From contig CAVWEI010000025.1 in NCBI GenBank assembly GCA_963753845.1, positions 1 to 64,000 on the forward strand: DNA of 64,000 bases, read 5' to 3'. Position numbers and translations under genes: made by a program. This stretch comes from Thiosocius sp963753845. GTDB taxonomy: Bacteria > Pseudomonadota > Gammaproteobacteria > Chromatiales > Chromatiaceae. The notes below the pieces were generated by a model. It was given only the letters and a program-made list of their open reading frames with translations, did not search any database and was not told the origin of the DNA. Positions 53,139 through 63,614 of this stretch are shown piece by piece (position 1 is the stretch's first letter; the number at the start of each line of letters is the position of its first letter).

Positions 53139-54463
53139 TCATAGACGCCGTTTTAATCGCTGATTCTCTATTTCTAGAACTTTCAGCCGCTTCATCAACT
53201 CGGTGGTCTCCATTCCACCAAACTTGTTTTTCCAATCGAGATAAGTCGCCTTCGATATATCATGCTCGCGGCACACGTCATCAACCGCACGCCCTTCCTC
53301 GGCGGCTTTGAACATCGCAACAATTTGATCCTGACTAAATCGCGATTCCCAAATTCGCCTTTCCTCCTGAGATACGGCAAACGAGGCGAGCTGACGTATC
53401 GTCGCTTTTTGGTCGCCAACGGAGAGGGGCTTCCATGCGCTAGATTCTCGCAACGCCTGAAGGTCAGAAAGATCGTTCAGATCAGACAATTCGGAATACC
53501 CGAGTTGATCCACAAGCTTGGCATTCCCTCGCATATATGGAGACATCAACTCCAGTCGCTCTTCAGGTGAGAGCATGGCATGTGGCCAATCGGCGGAGGC
53601 CTCGCTCACCCTTGCAACCAGTTTGCGAAGTCGTCCGATATTGCCCTCCCTGCGTGCATCGTAAGAAAGCGCAGAGAGTCGCTGATTGATCATCCGTTTT
53701 AACTCGAGCGCCTCCAACGACAGTCCGGTGTTTCGTTGTTTTTGCACGTCGTCTCGATCATCAGACAGCAAAGCAGCATCCATACCGATCACGTTAGCAA
53801 ATTCTTGAACGATGTCTCGGCGTTCGGCAATGAGCGAGTCGTAGGCGAAACAGTGGACGCGATCGCGCCCAAACAGATTAATCCAGATCGAAACAATGGA
53901 ATACAGGTTCACGCCAATCGTATTTTTGGCGAACTTAGAAAAGTCCTCTCGATACAGCGAGGTCTTGATGGTCTGGTTATACATCGACATCAGCCAGCGG
54001 TCCTGGCGTCGCAGCCACACAACGATGTTGACATCCATGCCTGCCAAATAATCACGAGCATATTCGGCCGTCTTAGTGAGTGTTTTCATGCCCTCATCCA
54101 GGGAGATACACTTCATGCCCGGTGCTCCTTCGGGCGCTGAAAAAGGTACTCGGTGCTGAGAATGACAGAATGACAGTCCGGGGCCTCGGCGGTTAAATAA
54201 TCAACAAACCGATGCTGTGGCGGATAGCATCCCGCCTTTGGAAACTTGGCGGTCGATCCAGCTCTGCGCGCCAGCATTCTGGCTATTGCGACGTGCTGCA
54301 TGTCGCGGGCGCGAAGGCGTTTTCTTTTACTAAAATTCGGATAAAGGTAACCGTGGGACCGGAGCAGCTCCTTTTTATCAAACAAGACCGCCTGCAAGGC
54401 GCTGGATCCCGTTTTAGGCATACCGATATGCAGCCAAACGCGTGGTCGCTGACTCTGAGTCAT
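53139..54463 (-). pseudogene. Sulfotransferase-like gene (copy 2) broken and fused to IS3 orfA
   Basis: 54463-54113 encodes the P-loop half (RVWLHIGMPKTGSSALQAVL). At an ATGA the frame changes and 54116-53346 continues VNIVVWLRRQDRWLMSMYNQ, VHCFAYDSLIAERRDIVQEF. Without a stop the same frame then runs into an IS3-family OrfA (residues about 258-325 of this frame: RFSQDQIVAMFKAAEEGRAV, CREHDISKATYLDWKNKFGG, LEIENQRLKRRL). The ATGA could let two products be made, but the P-loop half and the rest would be separate. Confidence 0.75.
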
Positions 54464-54655
54464 GGCCTAGGCTTTCCTGGTTTTCGTGAGATGTCAGGGT
54501 GTTCTGTGGCGCGGAGATTTTACCGAATACTTGGCACGGTCACCACACGCAGACAGGACGCCATTCCATCAGGTAGCCTAACTGTAGTAGCTGCGACCCC
54601 GTTGTTTATCGGTCTGGCACGAACACAAGTAAAACAACGTGATCGGCCCCCACGC

Positions 54656-55738
54656 TCATCGCAAGGGGCACTCGGTGTTTTGAGTCACCGGCTTACCGTC
54701 CTGAAAGCACAGATAACTCTGGTCTATGTATCTGGCACGGCCTTCCTTCTGTTTTTTACGCTTCGGGTAAACAGAATGGTAAAAAACCTTATACGAGCCG
54801 GGCCCAAGATTGAGCAGTGATTGATGGCCCGGTCCCTTCAGAAATCCGTTCTTTCTAATAATTGGCCCACTTAACGACTTCTGATATGCACCATAAACGG
54901 AATCGGAGACCGCATAGTTCACAGAATATCCCATGGAGGAGGATGCACCTGCTGAATAAAACAGATAGTATTTTCCTTGATTCTTAACGAGCGTAGGGGC
55001 TTCAACATGCTTACCCTCCCAACTCAGATCATTGACCAAGAGCACCACCGAATCATCTCCAGCCAACAGCCCATCGGGTGTTAACGAGCGAATCCAGATT
55101 TTCGTGAGATATTCACCATCCTCTTTAATCTCCTTCGTCTTCCAGAGCAGGTAAAGCCCCCCATCGCTATCTTCAAAGGGAGAGGGATCGATACTGGTCA
55201 ATGTCTCCGCATCGCATATAAAAGGTCGCCTGGCACTATCGGCGAACGGACCCGCGGGGCTCATTGCTTCCGCCCGACCGACACACTGCTTGCCGGTCTT
55301 CCTGTCCTTGGCCGTGAAGAAGAGCAGGTATTTCCCGGATTTCAGTCGGATCGTCTCGGGCGCCCAGGTCCGCCCGCTATTCGCCCAAGGCGGCAAGCTG
55401 GGCATAGCGTCTCCCAGCGACACCCAATCAGGAGGACTTTCTGCCTTATACACCGGCACATTGATTCCAGGCCTGTTCGTTGTGTAGAGATAAGCTGCGC
55501 CATCCGGCGACCTCATCACGAACGGGTCGGCACCCTGAATAAACGAGCCGACTGGGACAGACGGCGCTACCGTGCTTGTCTTCCACTTTGAAGATGCCGG
55601 ATATTTCATGCTCGAAACCCGTAAAGAGTTGCCTCTAAGATCATCGGTCTGGTCCGAAGGTTCGGCACAAGCTACAGAACCCAGACTGGACACGCCGATC
55701 AAGAAGCACAGCGGGTAACTTAGAGAGACAGAATGCAT
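54656..55738 (-). CDS. Secreted GH43-family glycosidase
   Basis: The 360-residue protein has a signal peptide (LSYPLCFLIGVSSLGSVACA). The five-bladed propeller markers are the catalytic base Asp in FIQGADPFVMRSPDGAAYLY, the modulating Asp in TLTSIDPSPFEDSDGGLYLL and the acid Glu in WEGKHVEAPTLVKNQGKYYL. GH43 enzymes act on furanosides such as arabinofuranose and, in some subfamilies, galactofuranose. It lies among GlfT2-like genes and is the only intact gene in the decayed minus-strand set. ATG 55738 gives the best signal start. Confidence 0.78.
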   Translation of the reverse strand: MHSVSLSYPLCFLIGVSSLGSVACAEPSDQTDDLRGNSLRVSSMKYPASSKWKTSTVAPSVPVGSFIQGADPFVMRSPDGAAYLYTTNRPGINVPVYKAESPPDWVSLGDAMPSLPPWANSGRTWAPETIRLKSGKYLLFFTAKDRKTGKQCVGRAEAMSPAGPFADSARRPFICDAETLTSIDPSPFEDSDGGLYLLWKTKEIKEDGEYLTKIWIRSLTPDGLLAGDDSVVLLVNDLSWEGKHVEAPTLVKNQGKYYLFYSAGASSSMGYSVNYAVSDSVYGAYQKSLSGPIIRKNGFLKGPGHQSLLNLGPGSYKVFYHSVYPKRKKQKEGRARYIDQSYLCFQDGKPVTQNTECPLR

Positions 55739-55859
55739 TGCACAACACCTCAGACATCGAGAATTCACCAGATTACCCTTTCAGAACAGATCAAATGGAT
55801 GCAAGACCCACGCATTTATGGGTCGAATTACCAAAAAAATCAACCGTTCCTAGCATAAG

Positions 55860-57422
55860 CCTGAATCCGTGACTTCATCTGCGCTGCGAACGCATTTCGC
55901 ATCGCCCTGATCGAGTAAAATGACGCATCGGCCACTTCTGGCCATTTCACCCAGCAGGTGACTTTCGCGATGCCGTTCATCCTCGAGCAAAGCCACTCCG
56001 AAATCTATGCGTCGGCCGGCAGCCTGGCCGTCGTTGGCCCGATCATCAACCGCCATAGCGGGCTCAAGAAGCGCTTGAAGTCGGTGCCGCTGCGCCATGG
56101 CATTGCGCATATCGATCTTGTGCGGACCTACCTGGGCCTGCTGTGCCAGGGCAAGAATGATTTCGAGGCCGTGGAAGGCATTCGCGATGACCTCTTCTTC
56201 CGCCAGGCGCTGGGCATTGCGCGGGTGCCTTCCTCGGCACGGCTGCGCCAGCGCTTCGACGAGCAGGCCGTGGCGCTGATAGAAGCAGTAGACGACTGCC
56301 TGGTGCCGCTGCTGTCGAATTTGAAGACCCCGGTCACCGCGCTGCCCAGCGGGCATGTCGCCCTGCATGCCGACGTGTTCTGTCTCGACAACGGCAAGAC
56401 CCGAAAGGAAGGGGTCGCGCGCACCTATCACGGCTGTGATGGCTATGCACCGATCGGAGCCTATCTGGGTGAGGAGGCCTGGTGCGTCGGCTTGGAGCTG
56501 CGCCCCGGCGAGCAGCACAGCCAGAAGGACTTCGCCTTCTTTCTCGACCGGGTACTGCCACGCGCCAAGGCGTTGGCCGGCAAACGGCGCCTGCTGGTCT
56601 CCCTCGATGGTGCCCACGATGCCGCAGCCAATCGCGAGCAACTGCAGGCGGAGAACGTGGACTACCTGATCAAGTGGAATCCGCGTGGCGAAGACCCGCA
56701 AGCGTGGTGCGAACGGGCTGAGCGTAAGAACGGCTTTGTCGCCGAACGTGCCGACAAGCGCGTGGCAACCTTCGACGAAACGATCCAATGGACTTTTGAG
56801 GGCAAAGTACACGAGGCCCGGCGCGTGGTGCGCCTCATCGAGCGCACGGCCGACCGCCACGGCCAGCCCCTGCTGTTCCCCGCGCTCGAGCTCGAAGGCT
56901 GGTGGACCAACCTGGACAAAGCCAGCTGCACTCCCGACGCCTTGATCGCGCTATATCAACGCCGCGGAACCTCCGAGCAGTACCACAGCGAGTTCAAGAC
57001 CGATCTGGATCTCGAACGCCTGCCCTCGGGCAAGTTCGACACCAACGCCCTGGTGCTGGCTTTGGCAGCACTGGCCTACAACATCCTGCGCTACATCGGC
57101 CAGGACACCCTGATCGGCGCTATGTCCTGCGCTTCGGTCGCGGTGATCCGGGTTACGCGGCGCTGGCGCGCTGCTACGCGCACGTCCTCAGCCTCTGACC
57201 GGCCGCGGCGGCCAATCCTGTCAGCACCCGATAGTCGGTGCCGCGGCAAAACTATGCCCGCTGATGGCCACCACCATCCGCAAGCTCCCTGACAGCTACG
57301 CCGAACCGGCTGCATCAGCATCACTTCGCCCGCCACTCCATCGCATCGTGCGATTCATCGCCCTTCACCGCCGCTGTGCCCGCCAAAAACAGCAGGTACG
57401 ATTTGGAAGTCACGGATTCAGG
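55860..57422 (+). mobile_element. IS1380-family element
   Basis: Perfect 17-bp terminal repeats CCTGAATCCGTGACTTC (55860-55876) and its reverse complement (57406-57422) enclose 1563 bp with one transposase gene. The flanking 4 bases (TAAG and TGTT) do not match, so no clear target duplication remains. Confidence 0.9.
55970..57292 (+). pseudogene. IS1380 transposase with C-terminal deletion
   Basis: The frame starts MPFILEQSHSEIYASAGSLA and has the IS1380 core: ALHADVFCLDNGKTRKEGVA (Asp), LLVSLDGAHDAAANREQLQA (Asp), RGTSEQYHSEFKTDLDLERL (Glu). After LAALAYNILRYIGQDTLIG it jumps to foreign residues, while another frame reads LRFGRGDPGYAALARCYAHV, the normal family C-terminus, so roughly 60 codons are deleted. 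Function is doubtful although the DDE residues remain. Confidence 0.82.
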
Positions 57423-58155
57423 TGTTTTGTCCCAACCATGAATGCATCCGGCATGTTTCCGTAATGATGGTGTGCGCAGACCTCAGCCACGTTTTCTTGC
57501 TGGTGACAAGATACCTTCGGATTAGAGGTCAAAGCGCGGCCTGAGAGCGTGATCGTGGAAAGTGCTGTTTAACCGCTCTGCGACGGAATTCCCCTTCCAA
57601 CAATGGCGCGTCCGAAATACTTCGTTTCGCAAAAAACGCCGCTCGATTCAAAGCGCCTGCCTTACCCATCGGCTTCCGCCCGCGCGGGGCTGGGGCCGAT
57701 GCAGCGCCATGAACCGACGTCGATCGCGACCTGTCGATTTCGATTGGCACGCACCATCGCAAGAACGTTGCTTCAGTGTCCTTGTTGCGGACACTCCATG
57801 GTGATGCGAATTTAATAATACAGTAGTATCAGGAATACCGTGTTTAAGACGGCCGCACTTCAGGTCGTCTTCGAACTCCTGCGCGACATACTCCGGCAAA
57901 GCCGTGCCTTGTTCCGCCAAGAGGGCTTTCAAGGCAGGATAGTATTCCTGGACTAGCTGGGCTCTATAAGTTGATGCGCGACGCGCACCTGTTGCGCCCG
58001 GAAGCGCCGTTCATTGCCAGGAAACTGAACGAGCAGGGAGCGCGTTTGAATGGCCAGGCAGCGTAGGAAACCGACGCGAAAGAAGCCGCCGGTGATGGAA
58101 GGCCGGTATCCGCCGGCAAGCCGTAAGGCTTGATGGCATAGACGAGTTCAAACCA
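57423..58155. other. Decayed stretch between IS1380 and a sulfotransferase-like gene
   Basis: Contains an IS91-type fragment (57833-57956) and further short frames of uncertain origin. At 57960-58064 a plus-strand frame reads KLMRDAHLLRPEAPFIARKL and NEQGARLNGQAA stop, which looks like the tail of a lost gene. Confidence 0.4.
57833..57956 (-). pseudogene. IS91-family transposase N-terminal fragment
   Basis: The minus strand reads LVQEYYPALKALLAEQGTAL, then PEYVAQEFEDDLKCGRLKHG, typical of the start of IS91 zinc-binding transposases. The first Cys and following Cys/His region are replaced after KHG. A remnant only. Confidence 0.65.
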
Positions 58156-59282
58156 ATGAATGTCGTGATATTTATCGGCCACCACAAGGTGGGATCAACC
58201 GCACTTCAGACTTTTTTGTCTCAAAACATCGTTGAGCTGCTACAGAGCGGTATCTTGTATCCGTGCGTCGACTGTGAAGGTTTTTCGGTAATGACGGCAA
58301 AGGCGCTCGGGCGAGAATCGACAACGACAAGCTGCCGATAAATTTTCGGGAAGCGCACAACGCATTGGCTTTCGGGATGTTGAGCAGTGAAAGGAGAAGA
58401 TGGTTTTTCTGGCGCCAAAAGGGTTCGAAGGTTCCTCCCTATCACAAGAATCTGCCCTCTGTGGAGCAGATGCTCAATGCCATATGCAAGCAAATCGAGT
58501 ACTTTGAACCGCACACGATACTGTTGACCGCGGAGGTCTTCTCCCATTTTGCGGCAATCGCCCCGCGGGCGATCAATAAGCTGAGCAAACTTTTCGAGGA
58601 GGATAACGTGCGGCTGATGGCAACGCTGCGTAGGGTGGACGAGTACCTAATTTCCTGGCATGGACAGCGCCTGAAGTTTGGAAAGCGTGTGGCGCCCTTA
58701 CGAAAACAGGCAACCGCACGTTACTTCAAGGGGATACATTTTGACTATCAGCGGATGCTGGACGGTTGGCTGAAGGGCATGCCGGATGCCGAGATCGTGC
58801 TGCGCAATTACGCCGACGTGTTGGTATCGGGAGGGGCAATCGAGGACTTTCTGCAGCATTCCGGTGTCGATTTTCCCAAGCGACTGATACCGGGCAAGCG
58901 AAAAAATGTGAGCTTGCACCGAGCGCTGATGGAGATCGCCCGCCTGGGGAATCGTAAACTGCCATCCACGGAGGCTCGCGAGTTGCGTCGTTTTCTGCAT
59001 CAAGTCACTCCCAAGCTGGAGCTGCCGAAGTCCGGCGACATAGAGATGTTTGGCAGTCACAACAGGAGCCTTTTGGCTGAGCGGTTTGCTGCCATACACG
59101 AATACCTGGGGCGCATCAGCGGAACATCCCCATTCTTCCCGGACGTCGAACTGATCGGGCAGTCAAGGGAGATCGAGGAACTGGATGCGGCCAATTCAGC
59201 ACTTTTGCAGCTGCGCCGCCTTGGCGATCAGGCACCATCCCCGCTCGTGAGCGACTTTCTGAACAGCCTTGAACTGCATTGA
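58156..59282 (+). pseudogene. Sulfotransferase-like gene (copy 3), one frameshift
   Basis: The start MNVVIFIGHHKVGSTALQTF has the P-loop (HHKVGSTA). A frameshift near 58305-58320 ends the first frame; the second reads ARIDNDKLPINFREAHNALA onward with LLTAEVFSHFAAIAPRAINK, LMATLRRVDEYLISWHGQRL and VLRNYADVLVSGGAIEDFLQ to 59282. Restored length is about 375 residues. The PAPS-binding Arg/Ser region LRRVDEYLIS parallels LRRQD in copies 1 and 2. Adding or removing one base restores the gene. Confidence 0.75.
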
Positions 59283-59334
59283 TCAGGTACCGGTCAGAAG
59301 GCGCAAGTATTCATAGGCGAAGGAAATACTGAAA

Positions 59335-60636
59335 ATGCGAATTGGCCTGCTACTGCCGTTAGTGCTATTGCTGTTCCCGCAGAGCGTGCTCTCGATCAAT
59401 TGTGCAGATCGCCAGACTGAGTTGGGTGCGAATCACAACATGACGCCCCGTACACTACGGCCAGAGTTGGTGCACCGCTCGGGTGTCGAATGGTTTCGCG
59501 GCATGGTAGACATGTACGAGGTTCAGAAGTTGCTGGCCCGCCAAAGAAAAGCTGAGCGGGTCCAAGATGGCGGACAATATCAGAGCCTTCAAAAAGGCGA
59601 AGACAGCCCTCGGCATGAAAACCGTCATCTCCTTGAAATGGTATTTCAAGCGGAAAAATGCGAGCGTGCCGATCCGTGATTCAGCCGAAGAACAGAAGCT
59701 GTTTGCGACGATGCGCTACGTGCTGGATGAACTGGCGGAATACAGTGACATACTGATCGCCGGAAATGAGCCCATCATCGAAACCTACGTTGAGGATATG
59801 CAATTAGTGGGCCGTGGCGACGATGCCTTTACACCCATGAGCGATTTTTATATCCGCGTGGCCGATTATATCCATCGCTACCTTGTGGAGCGGCAACTCC
59901 GCGACAAGGTGAAGGTGATCATGGGGGCGTTCAACCGACTCGACGTGCCCAAGAAACGGGACTACCCGGCGGTGCAGAGTATGTTACAGGCGGCAATCGA
60001 CAATCCGAATATCGACGAATCGATTTGCATATCCATGTTCAGGGTCTTGCGGAATTCGAGGAACAATTGCGCTACGCGAGAGAGCGCTTGAGTGAGGCGC
60101 CCGGGAAAAAATTGCTGATGGTGTCCGAATACTCACTGATGTGGTTGTTTAAAAAAAACCTCAACGAACCACTTTGTTGGGGCAACAAGGGAAAGGCGTT
60201 TTGCGACGATGTCTACCCGGAGCTTTCGGAAGTACGGAAGCGGATGATCACGGAAAGGGAATTCGTCAACGATGTGCTGAAGCGGCCGATAGACCGAAAA
60301 CCCTCCCGCGAACAATGGGCCGAGTTTTACCGTTCCCGAAGCTACCTGCCAGCTGACTTTATCCAGTCTAGCTACGATCTGATGAATCAATACGGGGTTG
60401 CTGTCGCGACCTACACGTTCGATCAGGACAATCCCAACAGTCGTTCAACCTGGCGCTGGAAAAAGTCGGGGGGATATTCAGCCAAAGATATCCCGATCAG
60501 GCTCAACCCCCTGTTCGTACCACAGGCAGTCAGGGGTGGGAGTGAGCGGGAGATCGAGGCAAATCCCTATTTCTACGATTCGTTCAGACGCATCATTTCC
60601 GAGGTGCAGGACAGAAAGGCCGGCAGGTGCCAGTAA
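59335..60636 (+). pseudogene. Secreted clan GH-A (TIM-barrel) glycosidase-like gene, two frameshifts
   Basis: The gene has a signal peptide (RIGLLLPLVLLLFPQSVLS), HRSGVEWFRGMVDMYEVQKL, a frameshift at about 59535-59560, MKTVISLKWYFKRKNASVPI and YSDILIAGNEPIIETYVEDM (the NEP acid/base of clan GH-A). A second frameshift at about 60018 leads to DLHIHVQGLAEFEEQLRYAR and KLLMVSEYSLMWLFKKNLNE, whose Glu is the probable nucleophile. AAGGAAAT precedes the ATG, 52 bp after copy 3 of the sulfotransferase-like genes. The precise GH family is not recognised. Confidence 0.65.
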
Positions 60637-60733
60637 ACCTGGCTTCGATCTGGCCTCACCGGTGCGCCGGGCAGCGCGTTGGCAACGAACTGTGATGGCC
60701 AACAGTAGCGTCCGGTCGTAATGTCCGGGAAAT

Positions 60734-61303
60734 ATGAGAGAAGCACAATTTAAAAAAGGCCAGAAGGCCAGCAAGGCCGATGTCGCCATCGGCAAGATCC
60801 GCAAGCTTTATGCGATCGAAGAGCGGATCGGAGACCTTGATCCCAAAACCAAAACCGCGGACAGCGCTGGCAACTCAGCCAATCCGTGCTCGATGATCTG
60901 GAATGCCTGGCTACAGGCCAACATCCGACGGGTGCCGAAGGACAGCCTAACTGCCAAAGCCATCCAGCAAACACTCAACCAGTGGGATCTGCCGGTCGGC
61001 TATTGTCAGGACGGGCGCCTGCACATCAGTAACGTACTGGCGGAGAATGCGATTCGACCCTTCGCGGTCGGACGCCGGAATTGGTTGTTTGCGGACACGG
61101 CGCGTGGCGCACGCGCCAGCGCAACCTGCTACAGCCTGATCGAAACGGCCAAGGCCAACGGGCTGGAGCCATATGCGTATCTACCGTATGTCCTCGAACG
61201 CATCGCTGCCGCTTGCCATGAATCTGAATTCGCGCTTTGTACGAAGGAACAAGAGATCAGGACAAAAATTCATTCACCTAAAGCGATACTGAATAGCTCG
61301 TAG
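60734..61303 (+). pseudogene. IS66 transposase (TnpC) C-terminal remnant
   Basis: Reads ADVAIGKIRKLYAIEERIGD, then after a short frameshifted patch (other frame QRWQLSQSVLDDLECW) NIRRVPKDSLTAKAIQQTLN, ISNVLAENAIRPFAVGRRNW, LFADTARGARASATCYSLIE and LEPYAYLPYVLERIAAACHE. These are the last ~190 residues of IS66 TnpC. The N-terminal two thirds are absent. Orientation is the same as the IS66 tnpA remnant at 48283. Confidence 0.85.
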
Positions 61304-61427
61304 TGGCCTGATCTGGGAAGAATTTGGCAGCTCAATGCGTGCGTCTGATCCTGGCCGATGGCGGACCCCGGTTCATATTGAGCCCCGTTTATCCACGCGA
61401 GTGTATAGTTACCGCTAAAAACATGAA

Positions 61428-63266
61428 GTGATCATCAATATGCATCGACGATTCTCCAATTTCACAACACTACAAAACATAGACCTCGACGCTCCGCTTG
61501 AGGTTGAACTGCTTCATTTCAAGTTTGATGCAAAACAAAAAGGGGTTTATCCGTCCAGGAAAGATGATGGCATTGCATTTAGAAAGGGTTCGACTGTTAA
61601 TTTTGATACGCTGTTTGGCTCTTTTTACGAGTCTGACTGGTTCAGCTATACGGCCCTAGAGAATGTCGTACTTAGAATAAGTGTCAGTGGCGAGTATTCG
61701 GCGACGGTCTATCGAAAGACATCCAGTGACGATATATATGTGGTAGGTAGAGCAGAGTCAAGCGAAGATAAATTAATTTACCTGCCTTTCGCCAAATCCA
61801 GAATGCTACCTAACGTTCCGTCGCGAATGTGGTTGGTCATCGAAGCGCTCAGCGATATTACGATCCACAAGATTTCATGGGTGACACATGATGAGCCTGT
61901 CCAAAAAGATGTGGCACTGGGCGTATGCTTTGCGACCTTCAATCGTCTCCCCTATTTGAAAAGGGTGGTTAATGATCTACTCTCGAACGAAGAGGCGTTT
62001 GGCAGTGTTGCCAGTATTATACTGGTGAATCAGGGGGATAATTTTTCTCTGGAAGAACTTGTGGAGGAAAAAAATAAATCGAAGACCGAGTGGATTAAAT
62101 TAATAAGACAGGACAATTTTGGGGGGTGCGGTGGCTTCACACGAGGGATCATTGAAGCTATGGGCGACGAAGAACTGACCCATGTGTTACTGTGCGACGA
62201 CGATATTGTTTTCGAATCACACAGTATCATAAGGCTTACGTCGTTTATTAAATATTGCCACGACGATGTTGCAGTAGGTGGGCAGATGTTGGATATACTC
62301 CGCCCCAACTTTCTCTATGAGTCAGGGGCTGTTCTGCGCGAAAAAACCCTGAAACCGCAGCCACTTGGTCACCAGATGTTCTTGGGAGATCCCAAGACGT
62401 TAGACTACCTCATTAGTTCTTCTCGTGTAGATTACAATGGGTGGTGGTATTTTGCGTTCTCGAAGAAGGTTGTCGAACGGGTGGCGCTTCCAATACCTTG
62501 CTTCATTCGTGGCGATGATATTGAGTATGGCATTCGCTTAAAGAAAAATGATATTCATACTGTGGTTCTGCCCGGCGTTGTAGTTTGGCATGAACCATTC
62601 TATATGAAGCTAGGTGGATGGCATTATTATTACGAGTTAAGAAATCGCCTGATTCTCCAAGCGTTGCACTATAAGCGGAACATCCGCAAAGATCTCACTC
62701 ACCTAACAAATATATTTGTGCGGGATATTCTCACTTGTCGGTACTATACTGCGAAGCTCGCTATCTTGGCCATGGAAGATTTCCTTGCCGGTCCGAAAAC
62801 TTCAATGACCTGCGATCCAAAGAAATTGGCCGAGGTCAGGCAGCTTGCGGAACGTTATGGCCCCAGCCTTCTGATTGGGGACTACATCCCTTCTGAGAAA
62901 TGCGCGCTCAAGAGGGGAACAAAGCTCGCTGTTTGGTGGAAAACACAAGATATTTTAACGTTTATTTCCAACTTGTTGGGTATTCCGAATCGAAGCCAGA
63001 AGCAATGTTATATACCAGCGAGAATGTTCAACATCGCAAACACGAGGGGATTGAAGGAATTTGTTGTGCGTGAAATGGATAATGAAACCTTCCGGATGTT
63101 CCGAAGATCACACAAAACATTTGTCGGCCTATTGATGGAGTACGTTCGTGTTCGAGGTCGTTTGAAAAAGGCCTATCCGACGTTAATTTCTGAGTATCAG
63201 ACAGCAGCGAAGTCCTACACCTCACTTAAACATTGGAGATCAATCCTGGGTATTGAAGATCAATAG
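61428..63266 (+). CDS. GlfT2-like galactofuranosyltransferase, full length
   Basis: The 612-residue enzyme has an N-terminal beta domain (residues 1-~155, with NFDTLFGSFYESDWFSYTAL), the GT-A core (VALGVCFATFNRLPYLKRVV, QDNFGGCGGFTRGIIEAMGD), DDD in VLLCDDDIVFESHSI, WWYFAFSKKVVERVALPIPC, catalytic RGDDIEYGIRLKK, HEP at the metal site (VVWHEPFYMK), and a helical C-terminal domain. It should polymerise galactofuranose from UDP-Galf. The start is GTG 61428 or ATG 61440. Low GC compared with the operons to the left. The donor-making gene glf lies 348 bp downstream. Confidence 0.88.
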   Translation: MIINMHRRFSNFTTLQNIDLDAPLEVELLHFKFDAKQKGVYPSRKDDGIAFRKGSTVNFDTLFGSFYESDWFSYTALENVVLRISVSGEYSATVYRKTSSDDIYVVGRAESSEDKLIYLPFAKSRMLPNVPSRMWLVIEALSDITIHKISWVTHDEPVQKDVALGVCFATFNRLPYLKRVVNDLLSNEEAFGSVASIILVNQGDNFSLEELVEEKNKSKTEWIKLIRQDNFGGCGGFTRGIIEAMGDEELTHVLLCDDDIVFESHSIIRLTSFIKYCHDDVAVGGQMLDILRPNFLYESGAVLREKTLKPQPLGHQMFLGDPKTLDYLISSSRVDYNGWWYFAFSKKVVERVALPIPCFIRGDDIEYGIRLKKNDIHTVVLPGVVVWHEPFYMKLGGWHYYYELRNRLILQALHYKRNIRKDLTHLTNIFVRDILTCRYYTAKLAILAMEDFLAGPKTSMTCDPKKLAEVRQLAERYGPSLLIGDYIPSEKCALKRGTKLAVWWKTQDILTFISNLLGIPNRSQKQCYIPARMFNIANTRGLKEFVVREMDNETFRMFRRSHKTFVGLLMEYVRVRGRLKKAYPTLISEYQTAAKSYTSLKHWRSILGIEDQ

Positions 63267-63614
63267 GAGACCTGAAAAGAATATGTGGTCTTAATTTCGA
63301 CAAGTGGCGAAGCATCCTGCCGCTGTTCGATGTTGGTAGAAATGTGGAGAGCGCGAGTTCTTGAGCCCGAGCAATGAAGAGAATGAAAATGTAGTGGGGC
63401 CGATGATGGAGTCTCCTGGGGGCGCTCCTGCTGGTGTCGAAGATTGATTTCTCTATTGGTTAAGCCGATTTCCATCATGTACCCTCAGCATGTCGATGAA
63501 CGATGGGGTCATCTTGATGAAGGCAGTTTGGTTTTCATAGAGGTAGTTCGCCAGACGCTTACGATGGGTGAGTAACCGGCCCTTTTTCGTGGGAAATAAC
63601 AAGGTGGTCAAAGG
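63267..63614. other. Intergenic region before glf
   Basis: No gene is called. A minus-strand frame ending at 63456 (TPSFIDMLRVHDGNRLNQ) has protein-like composition but no start or partner. Probably carries the glf promoter. Confidence 0.35.
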
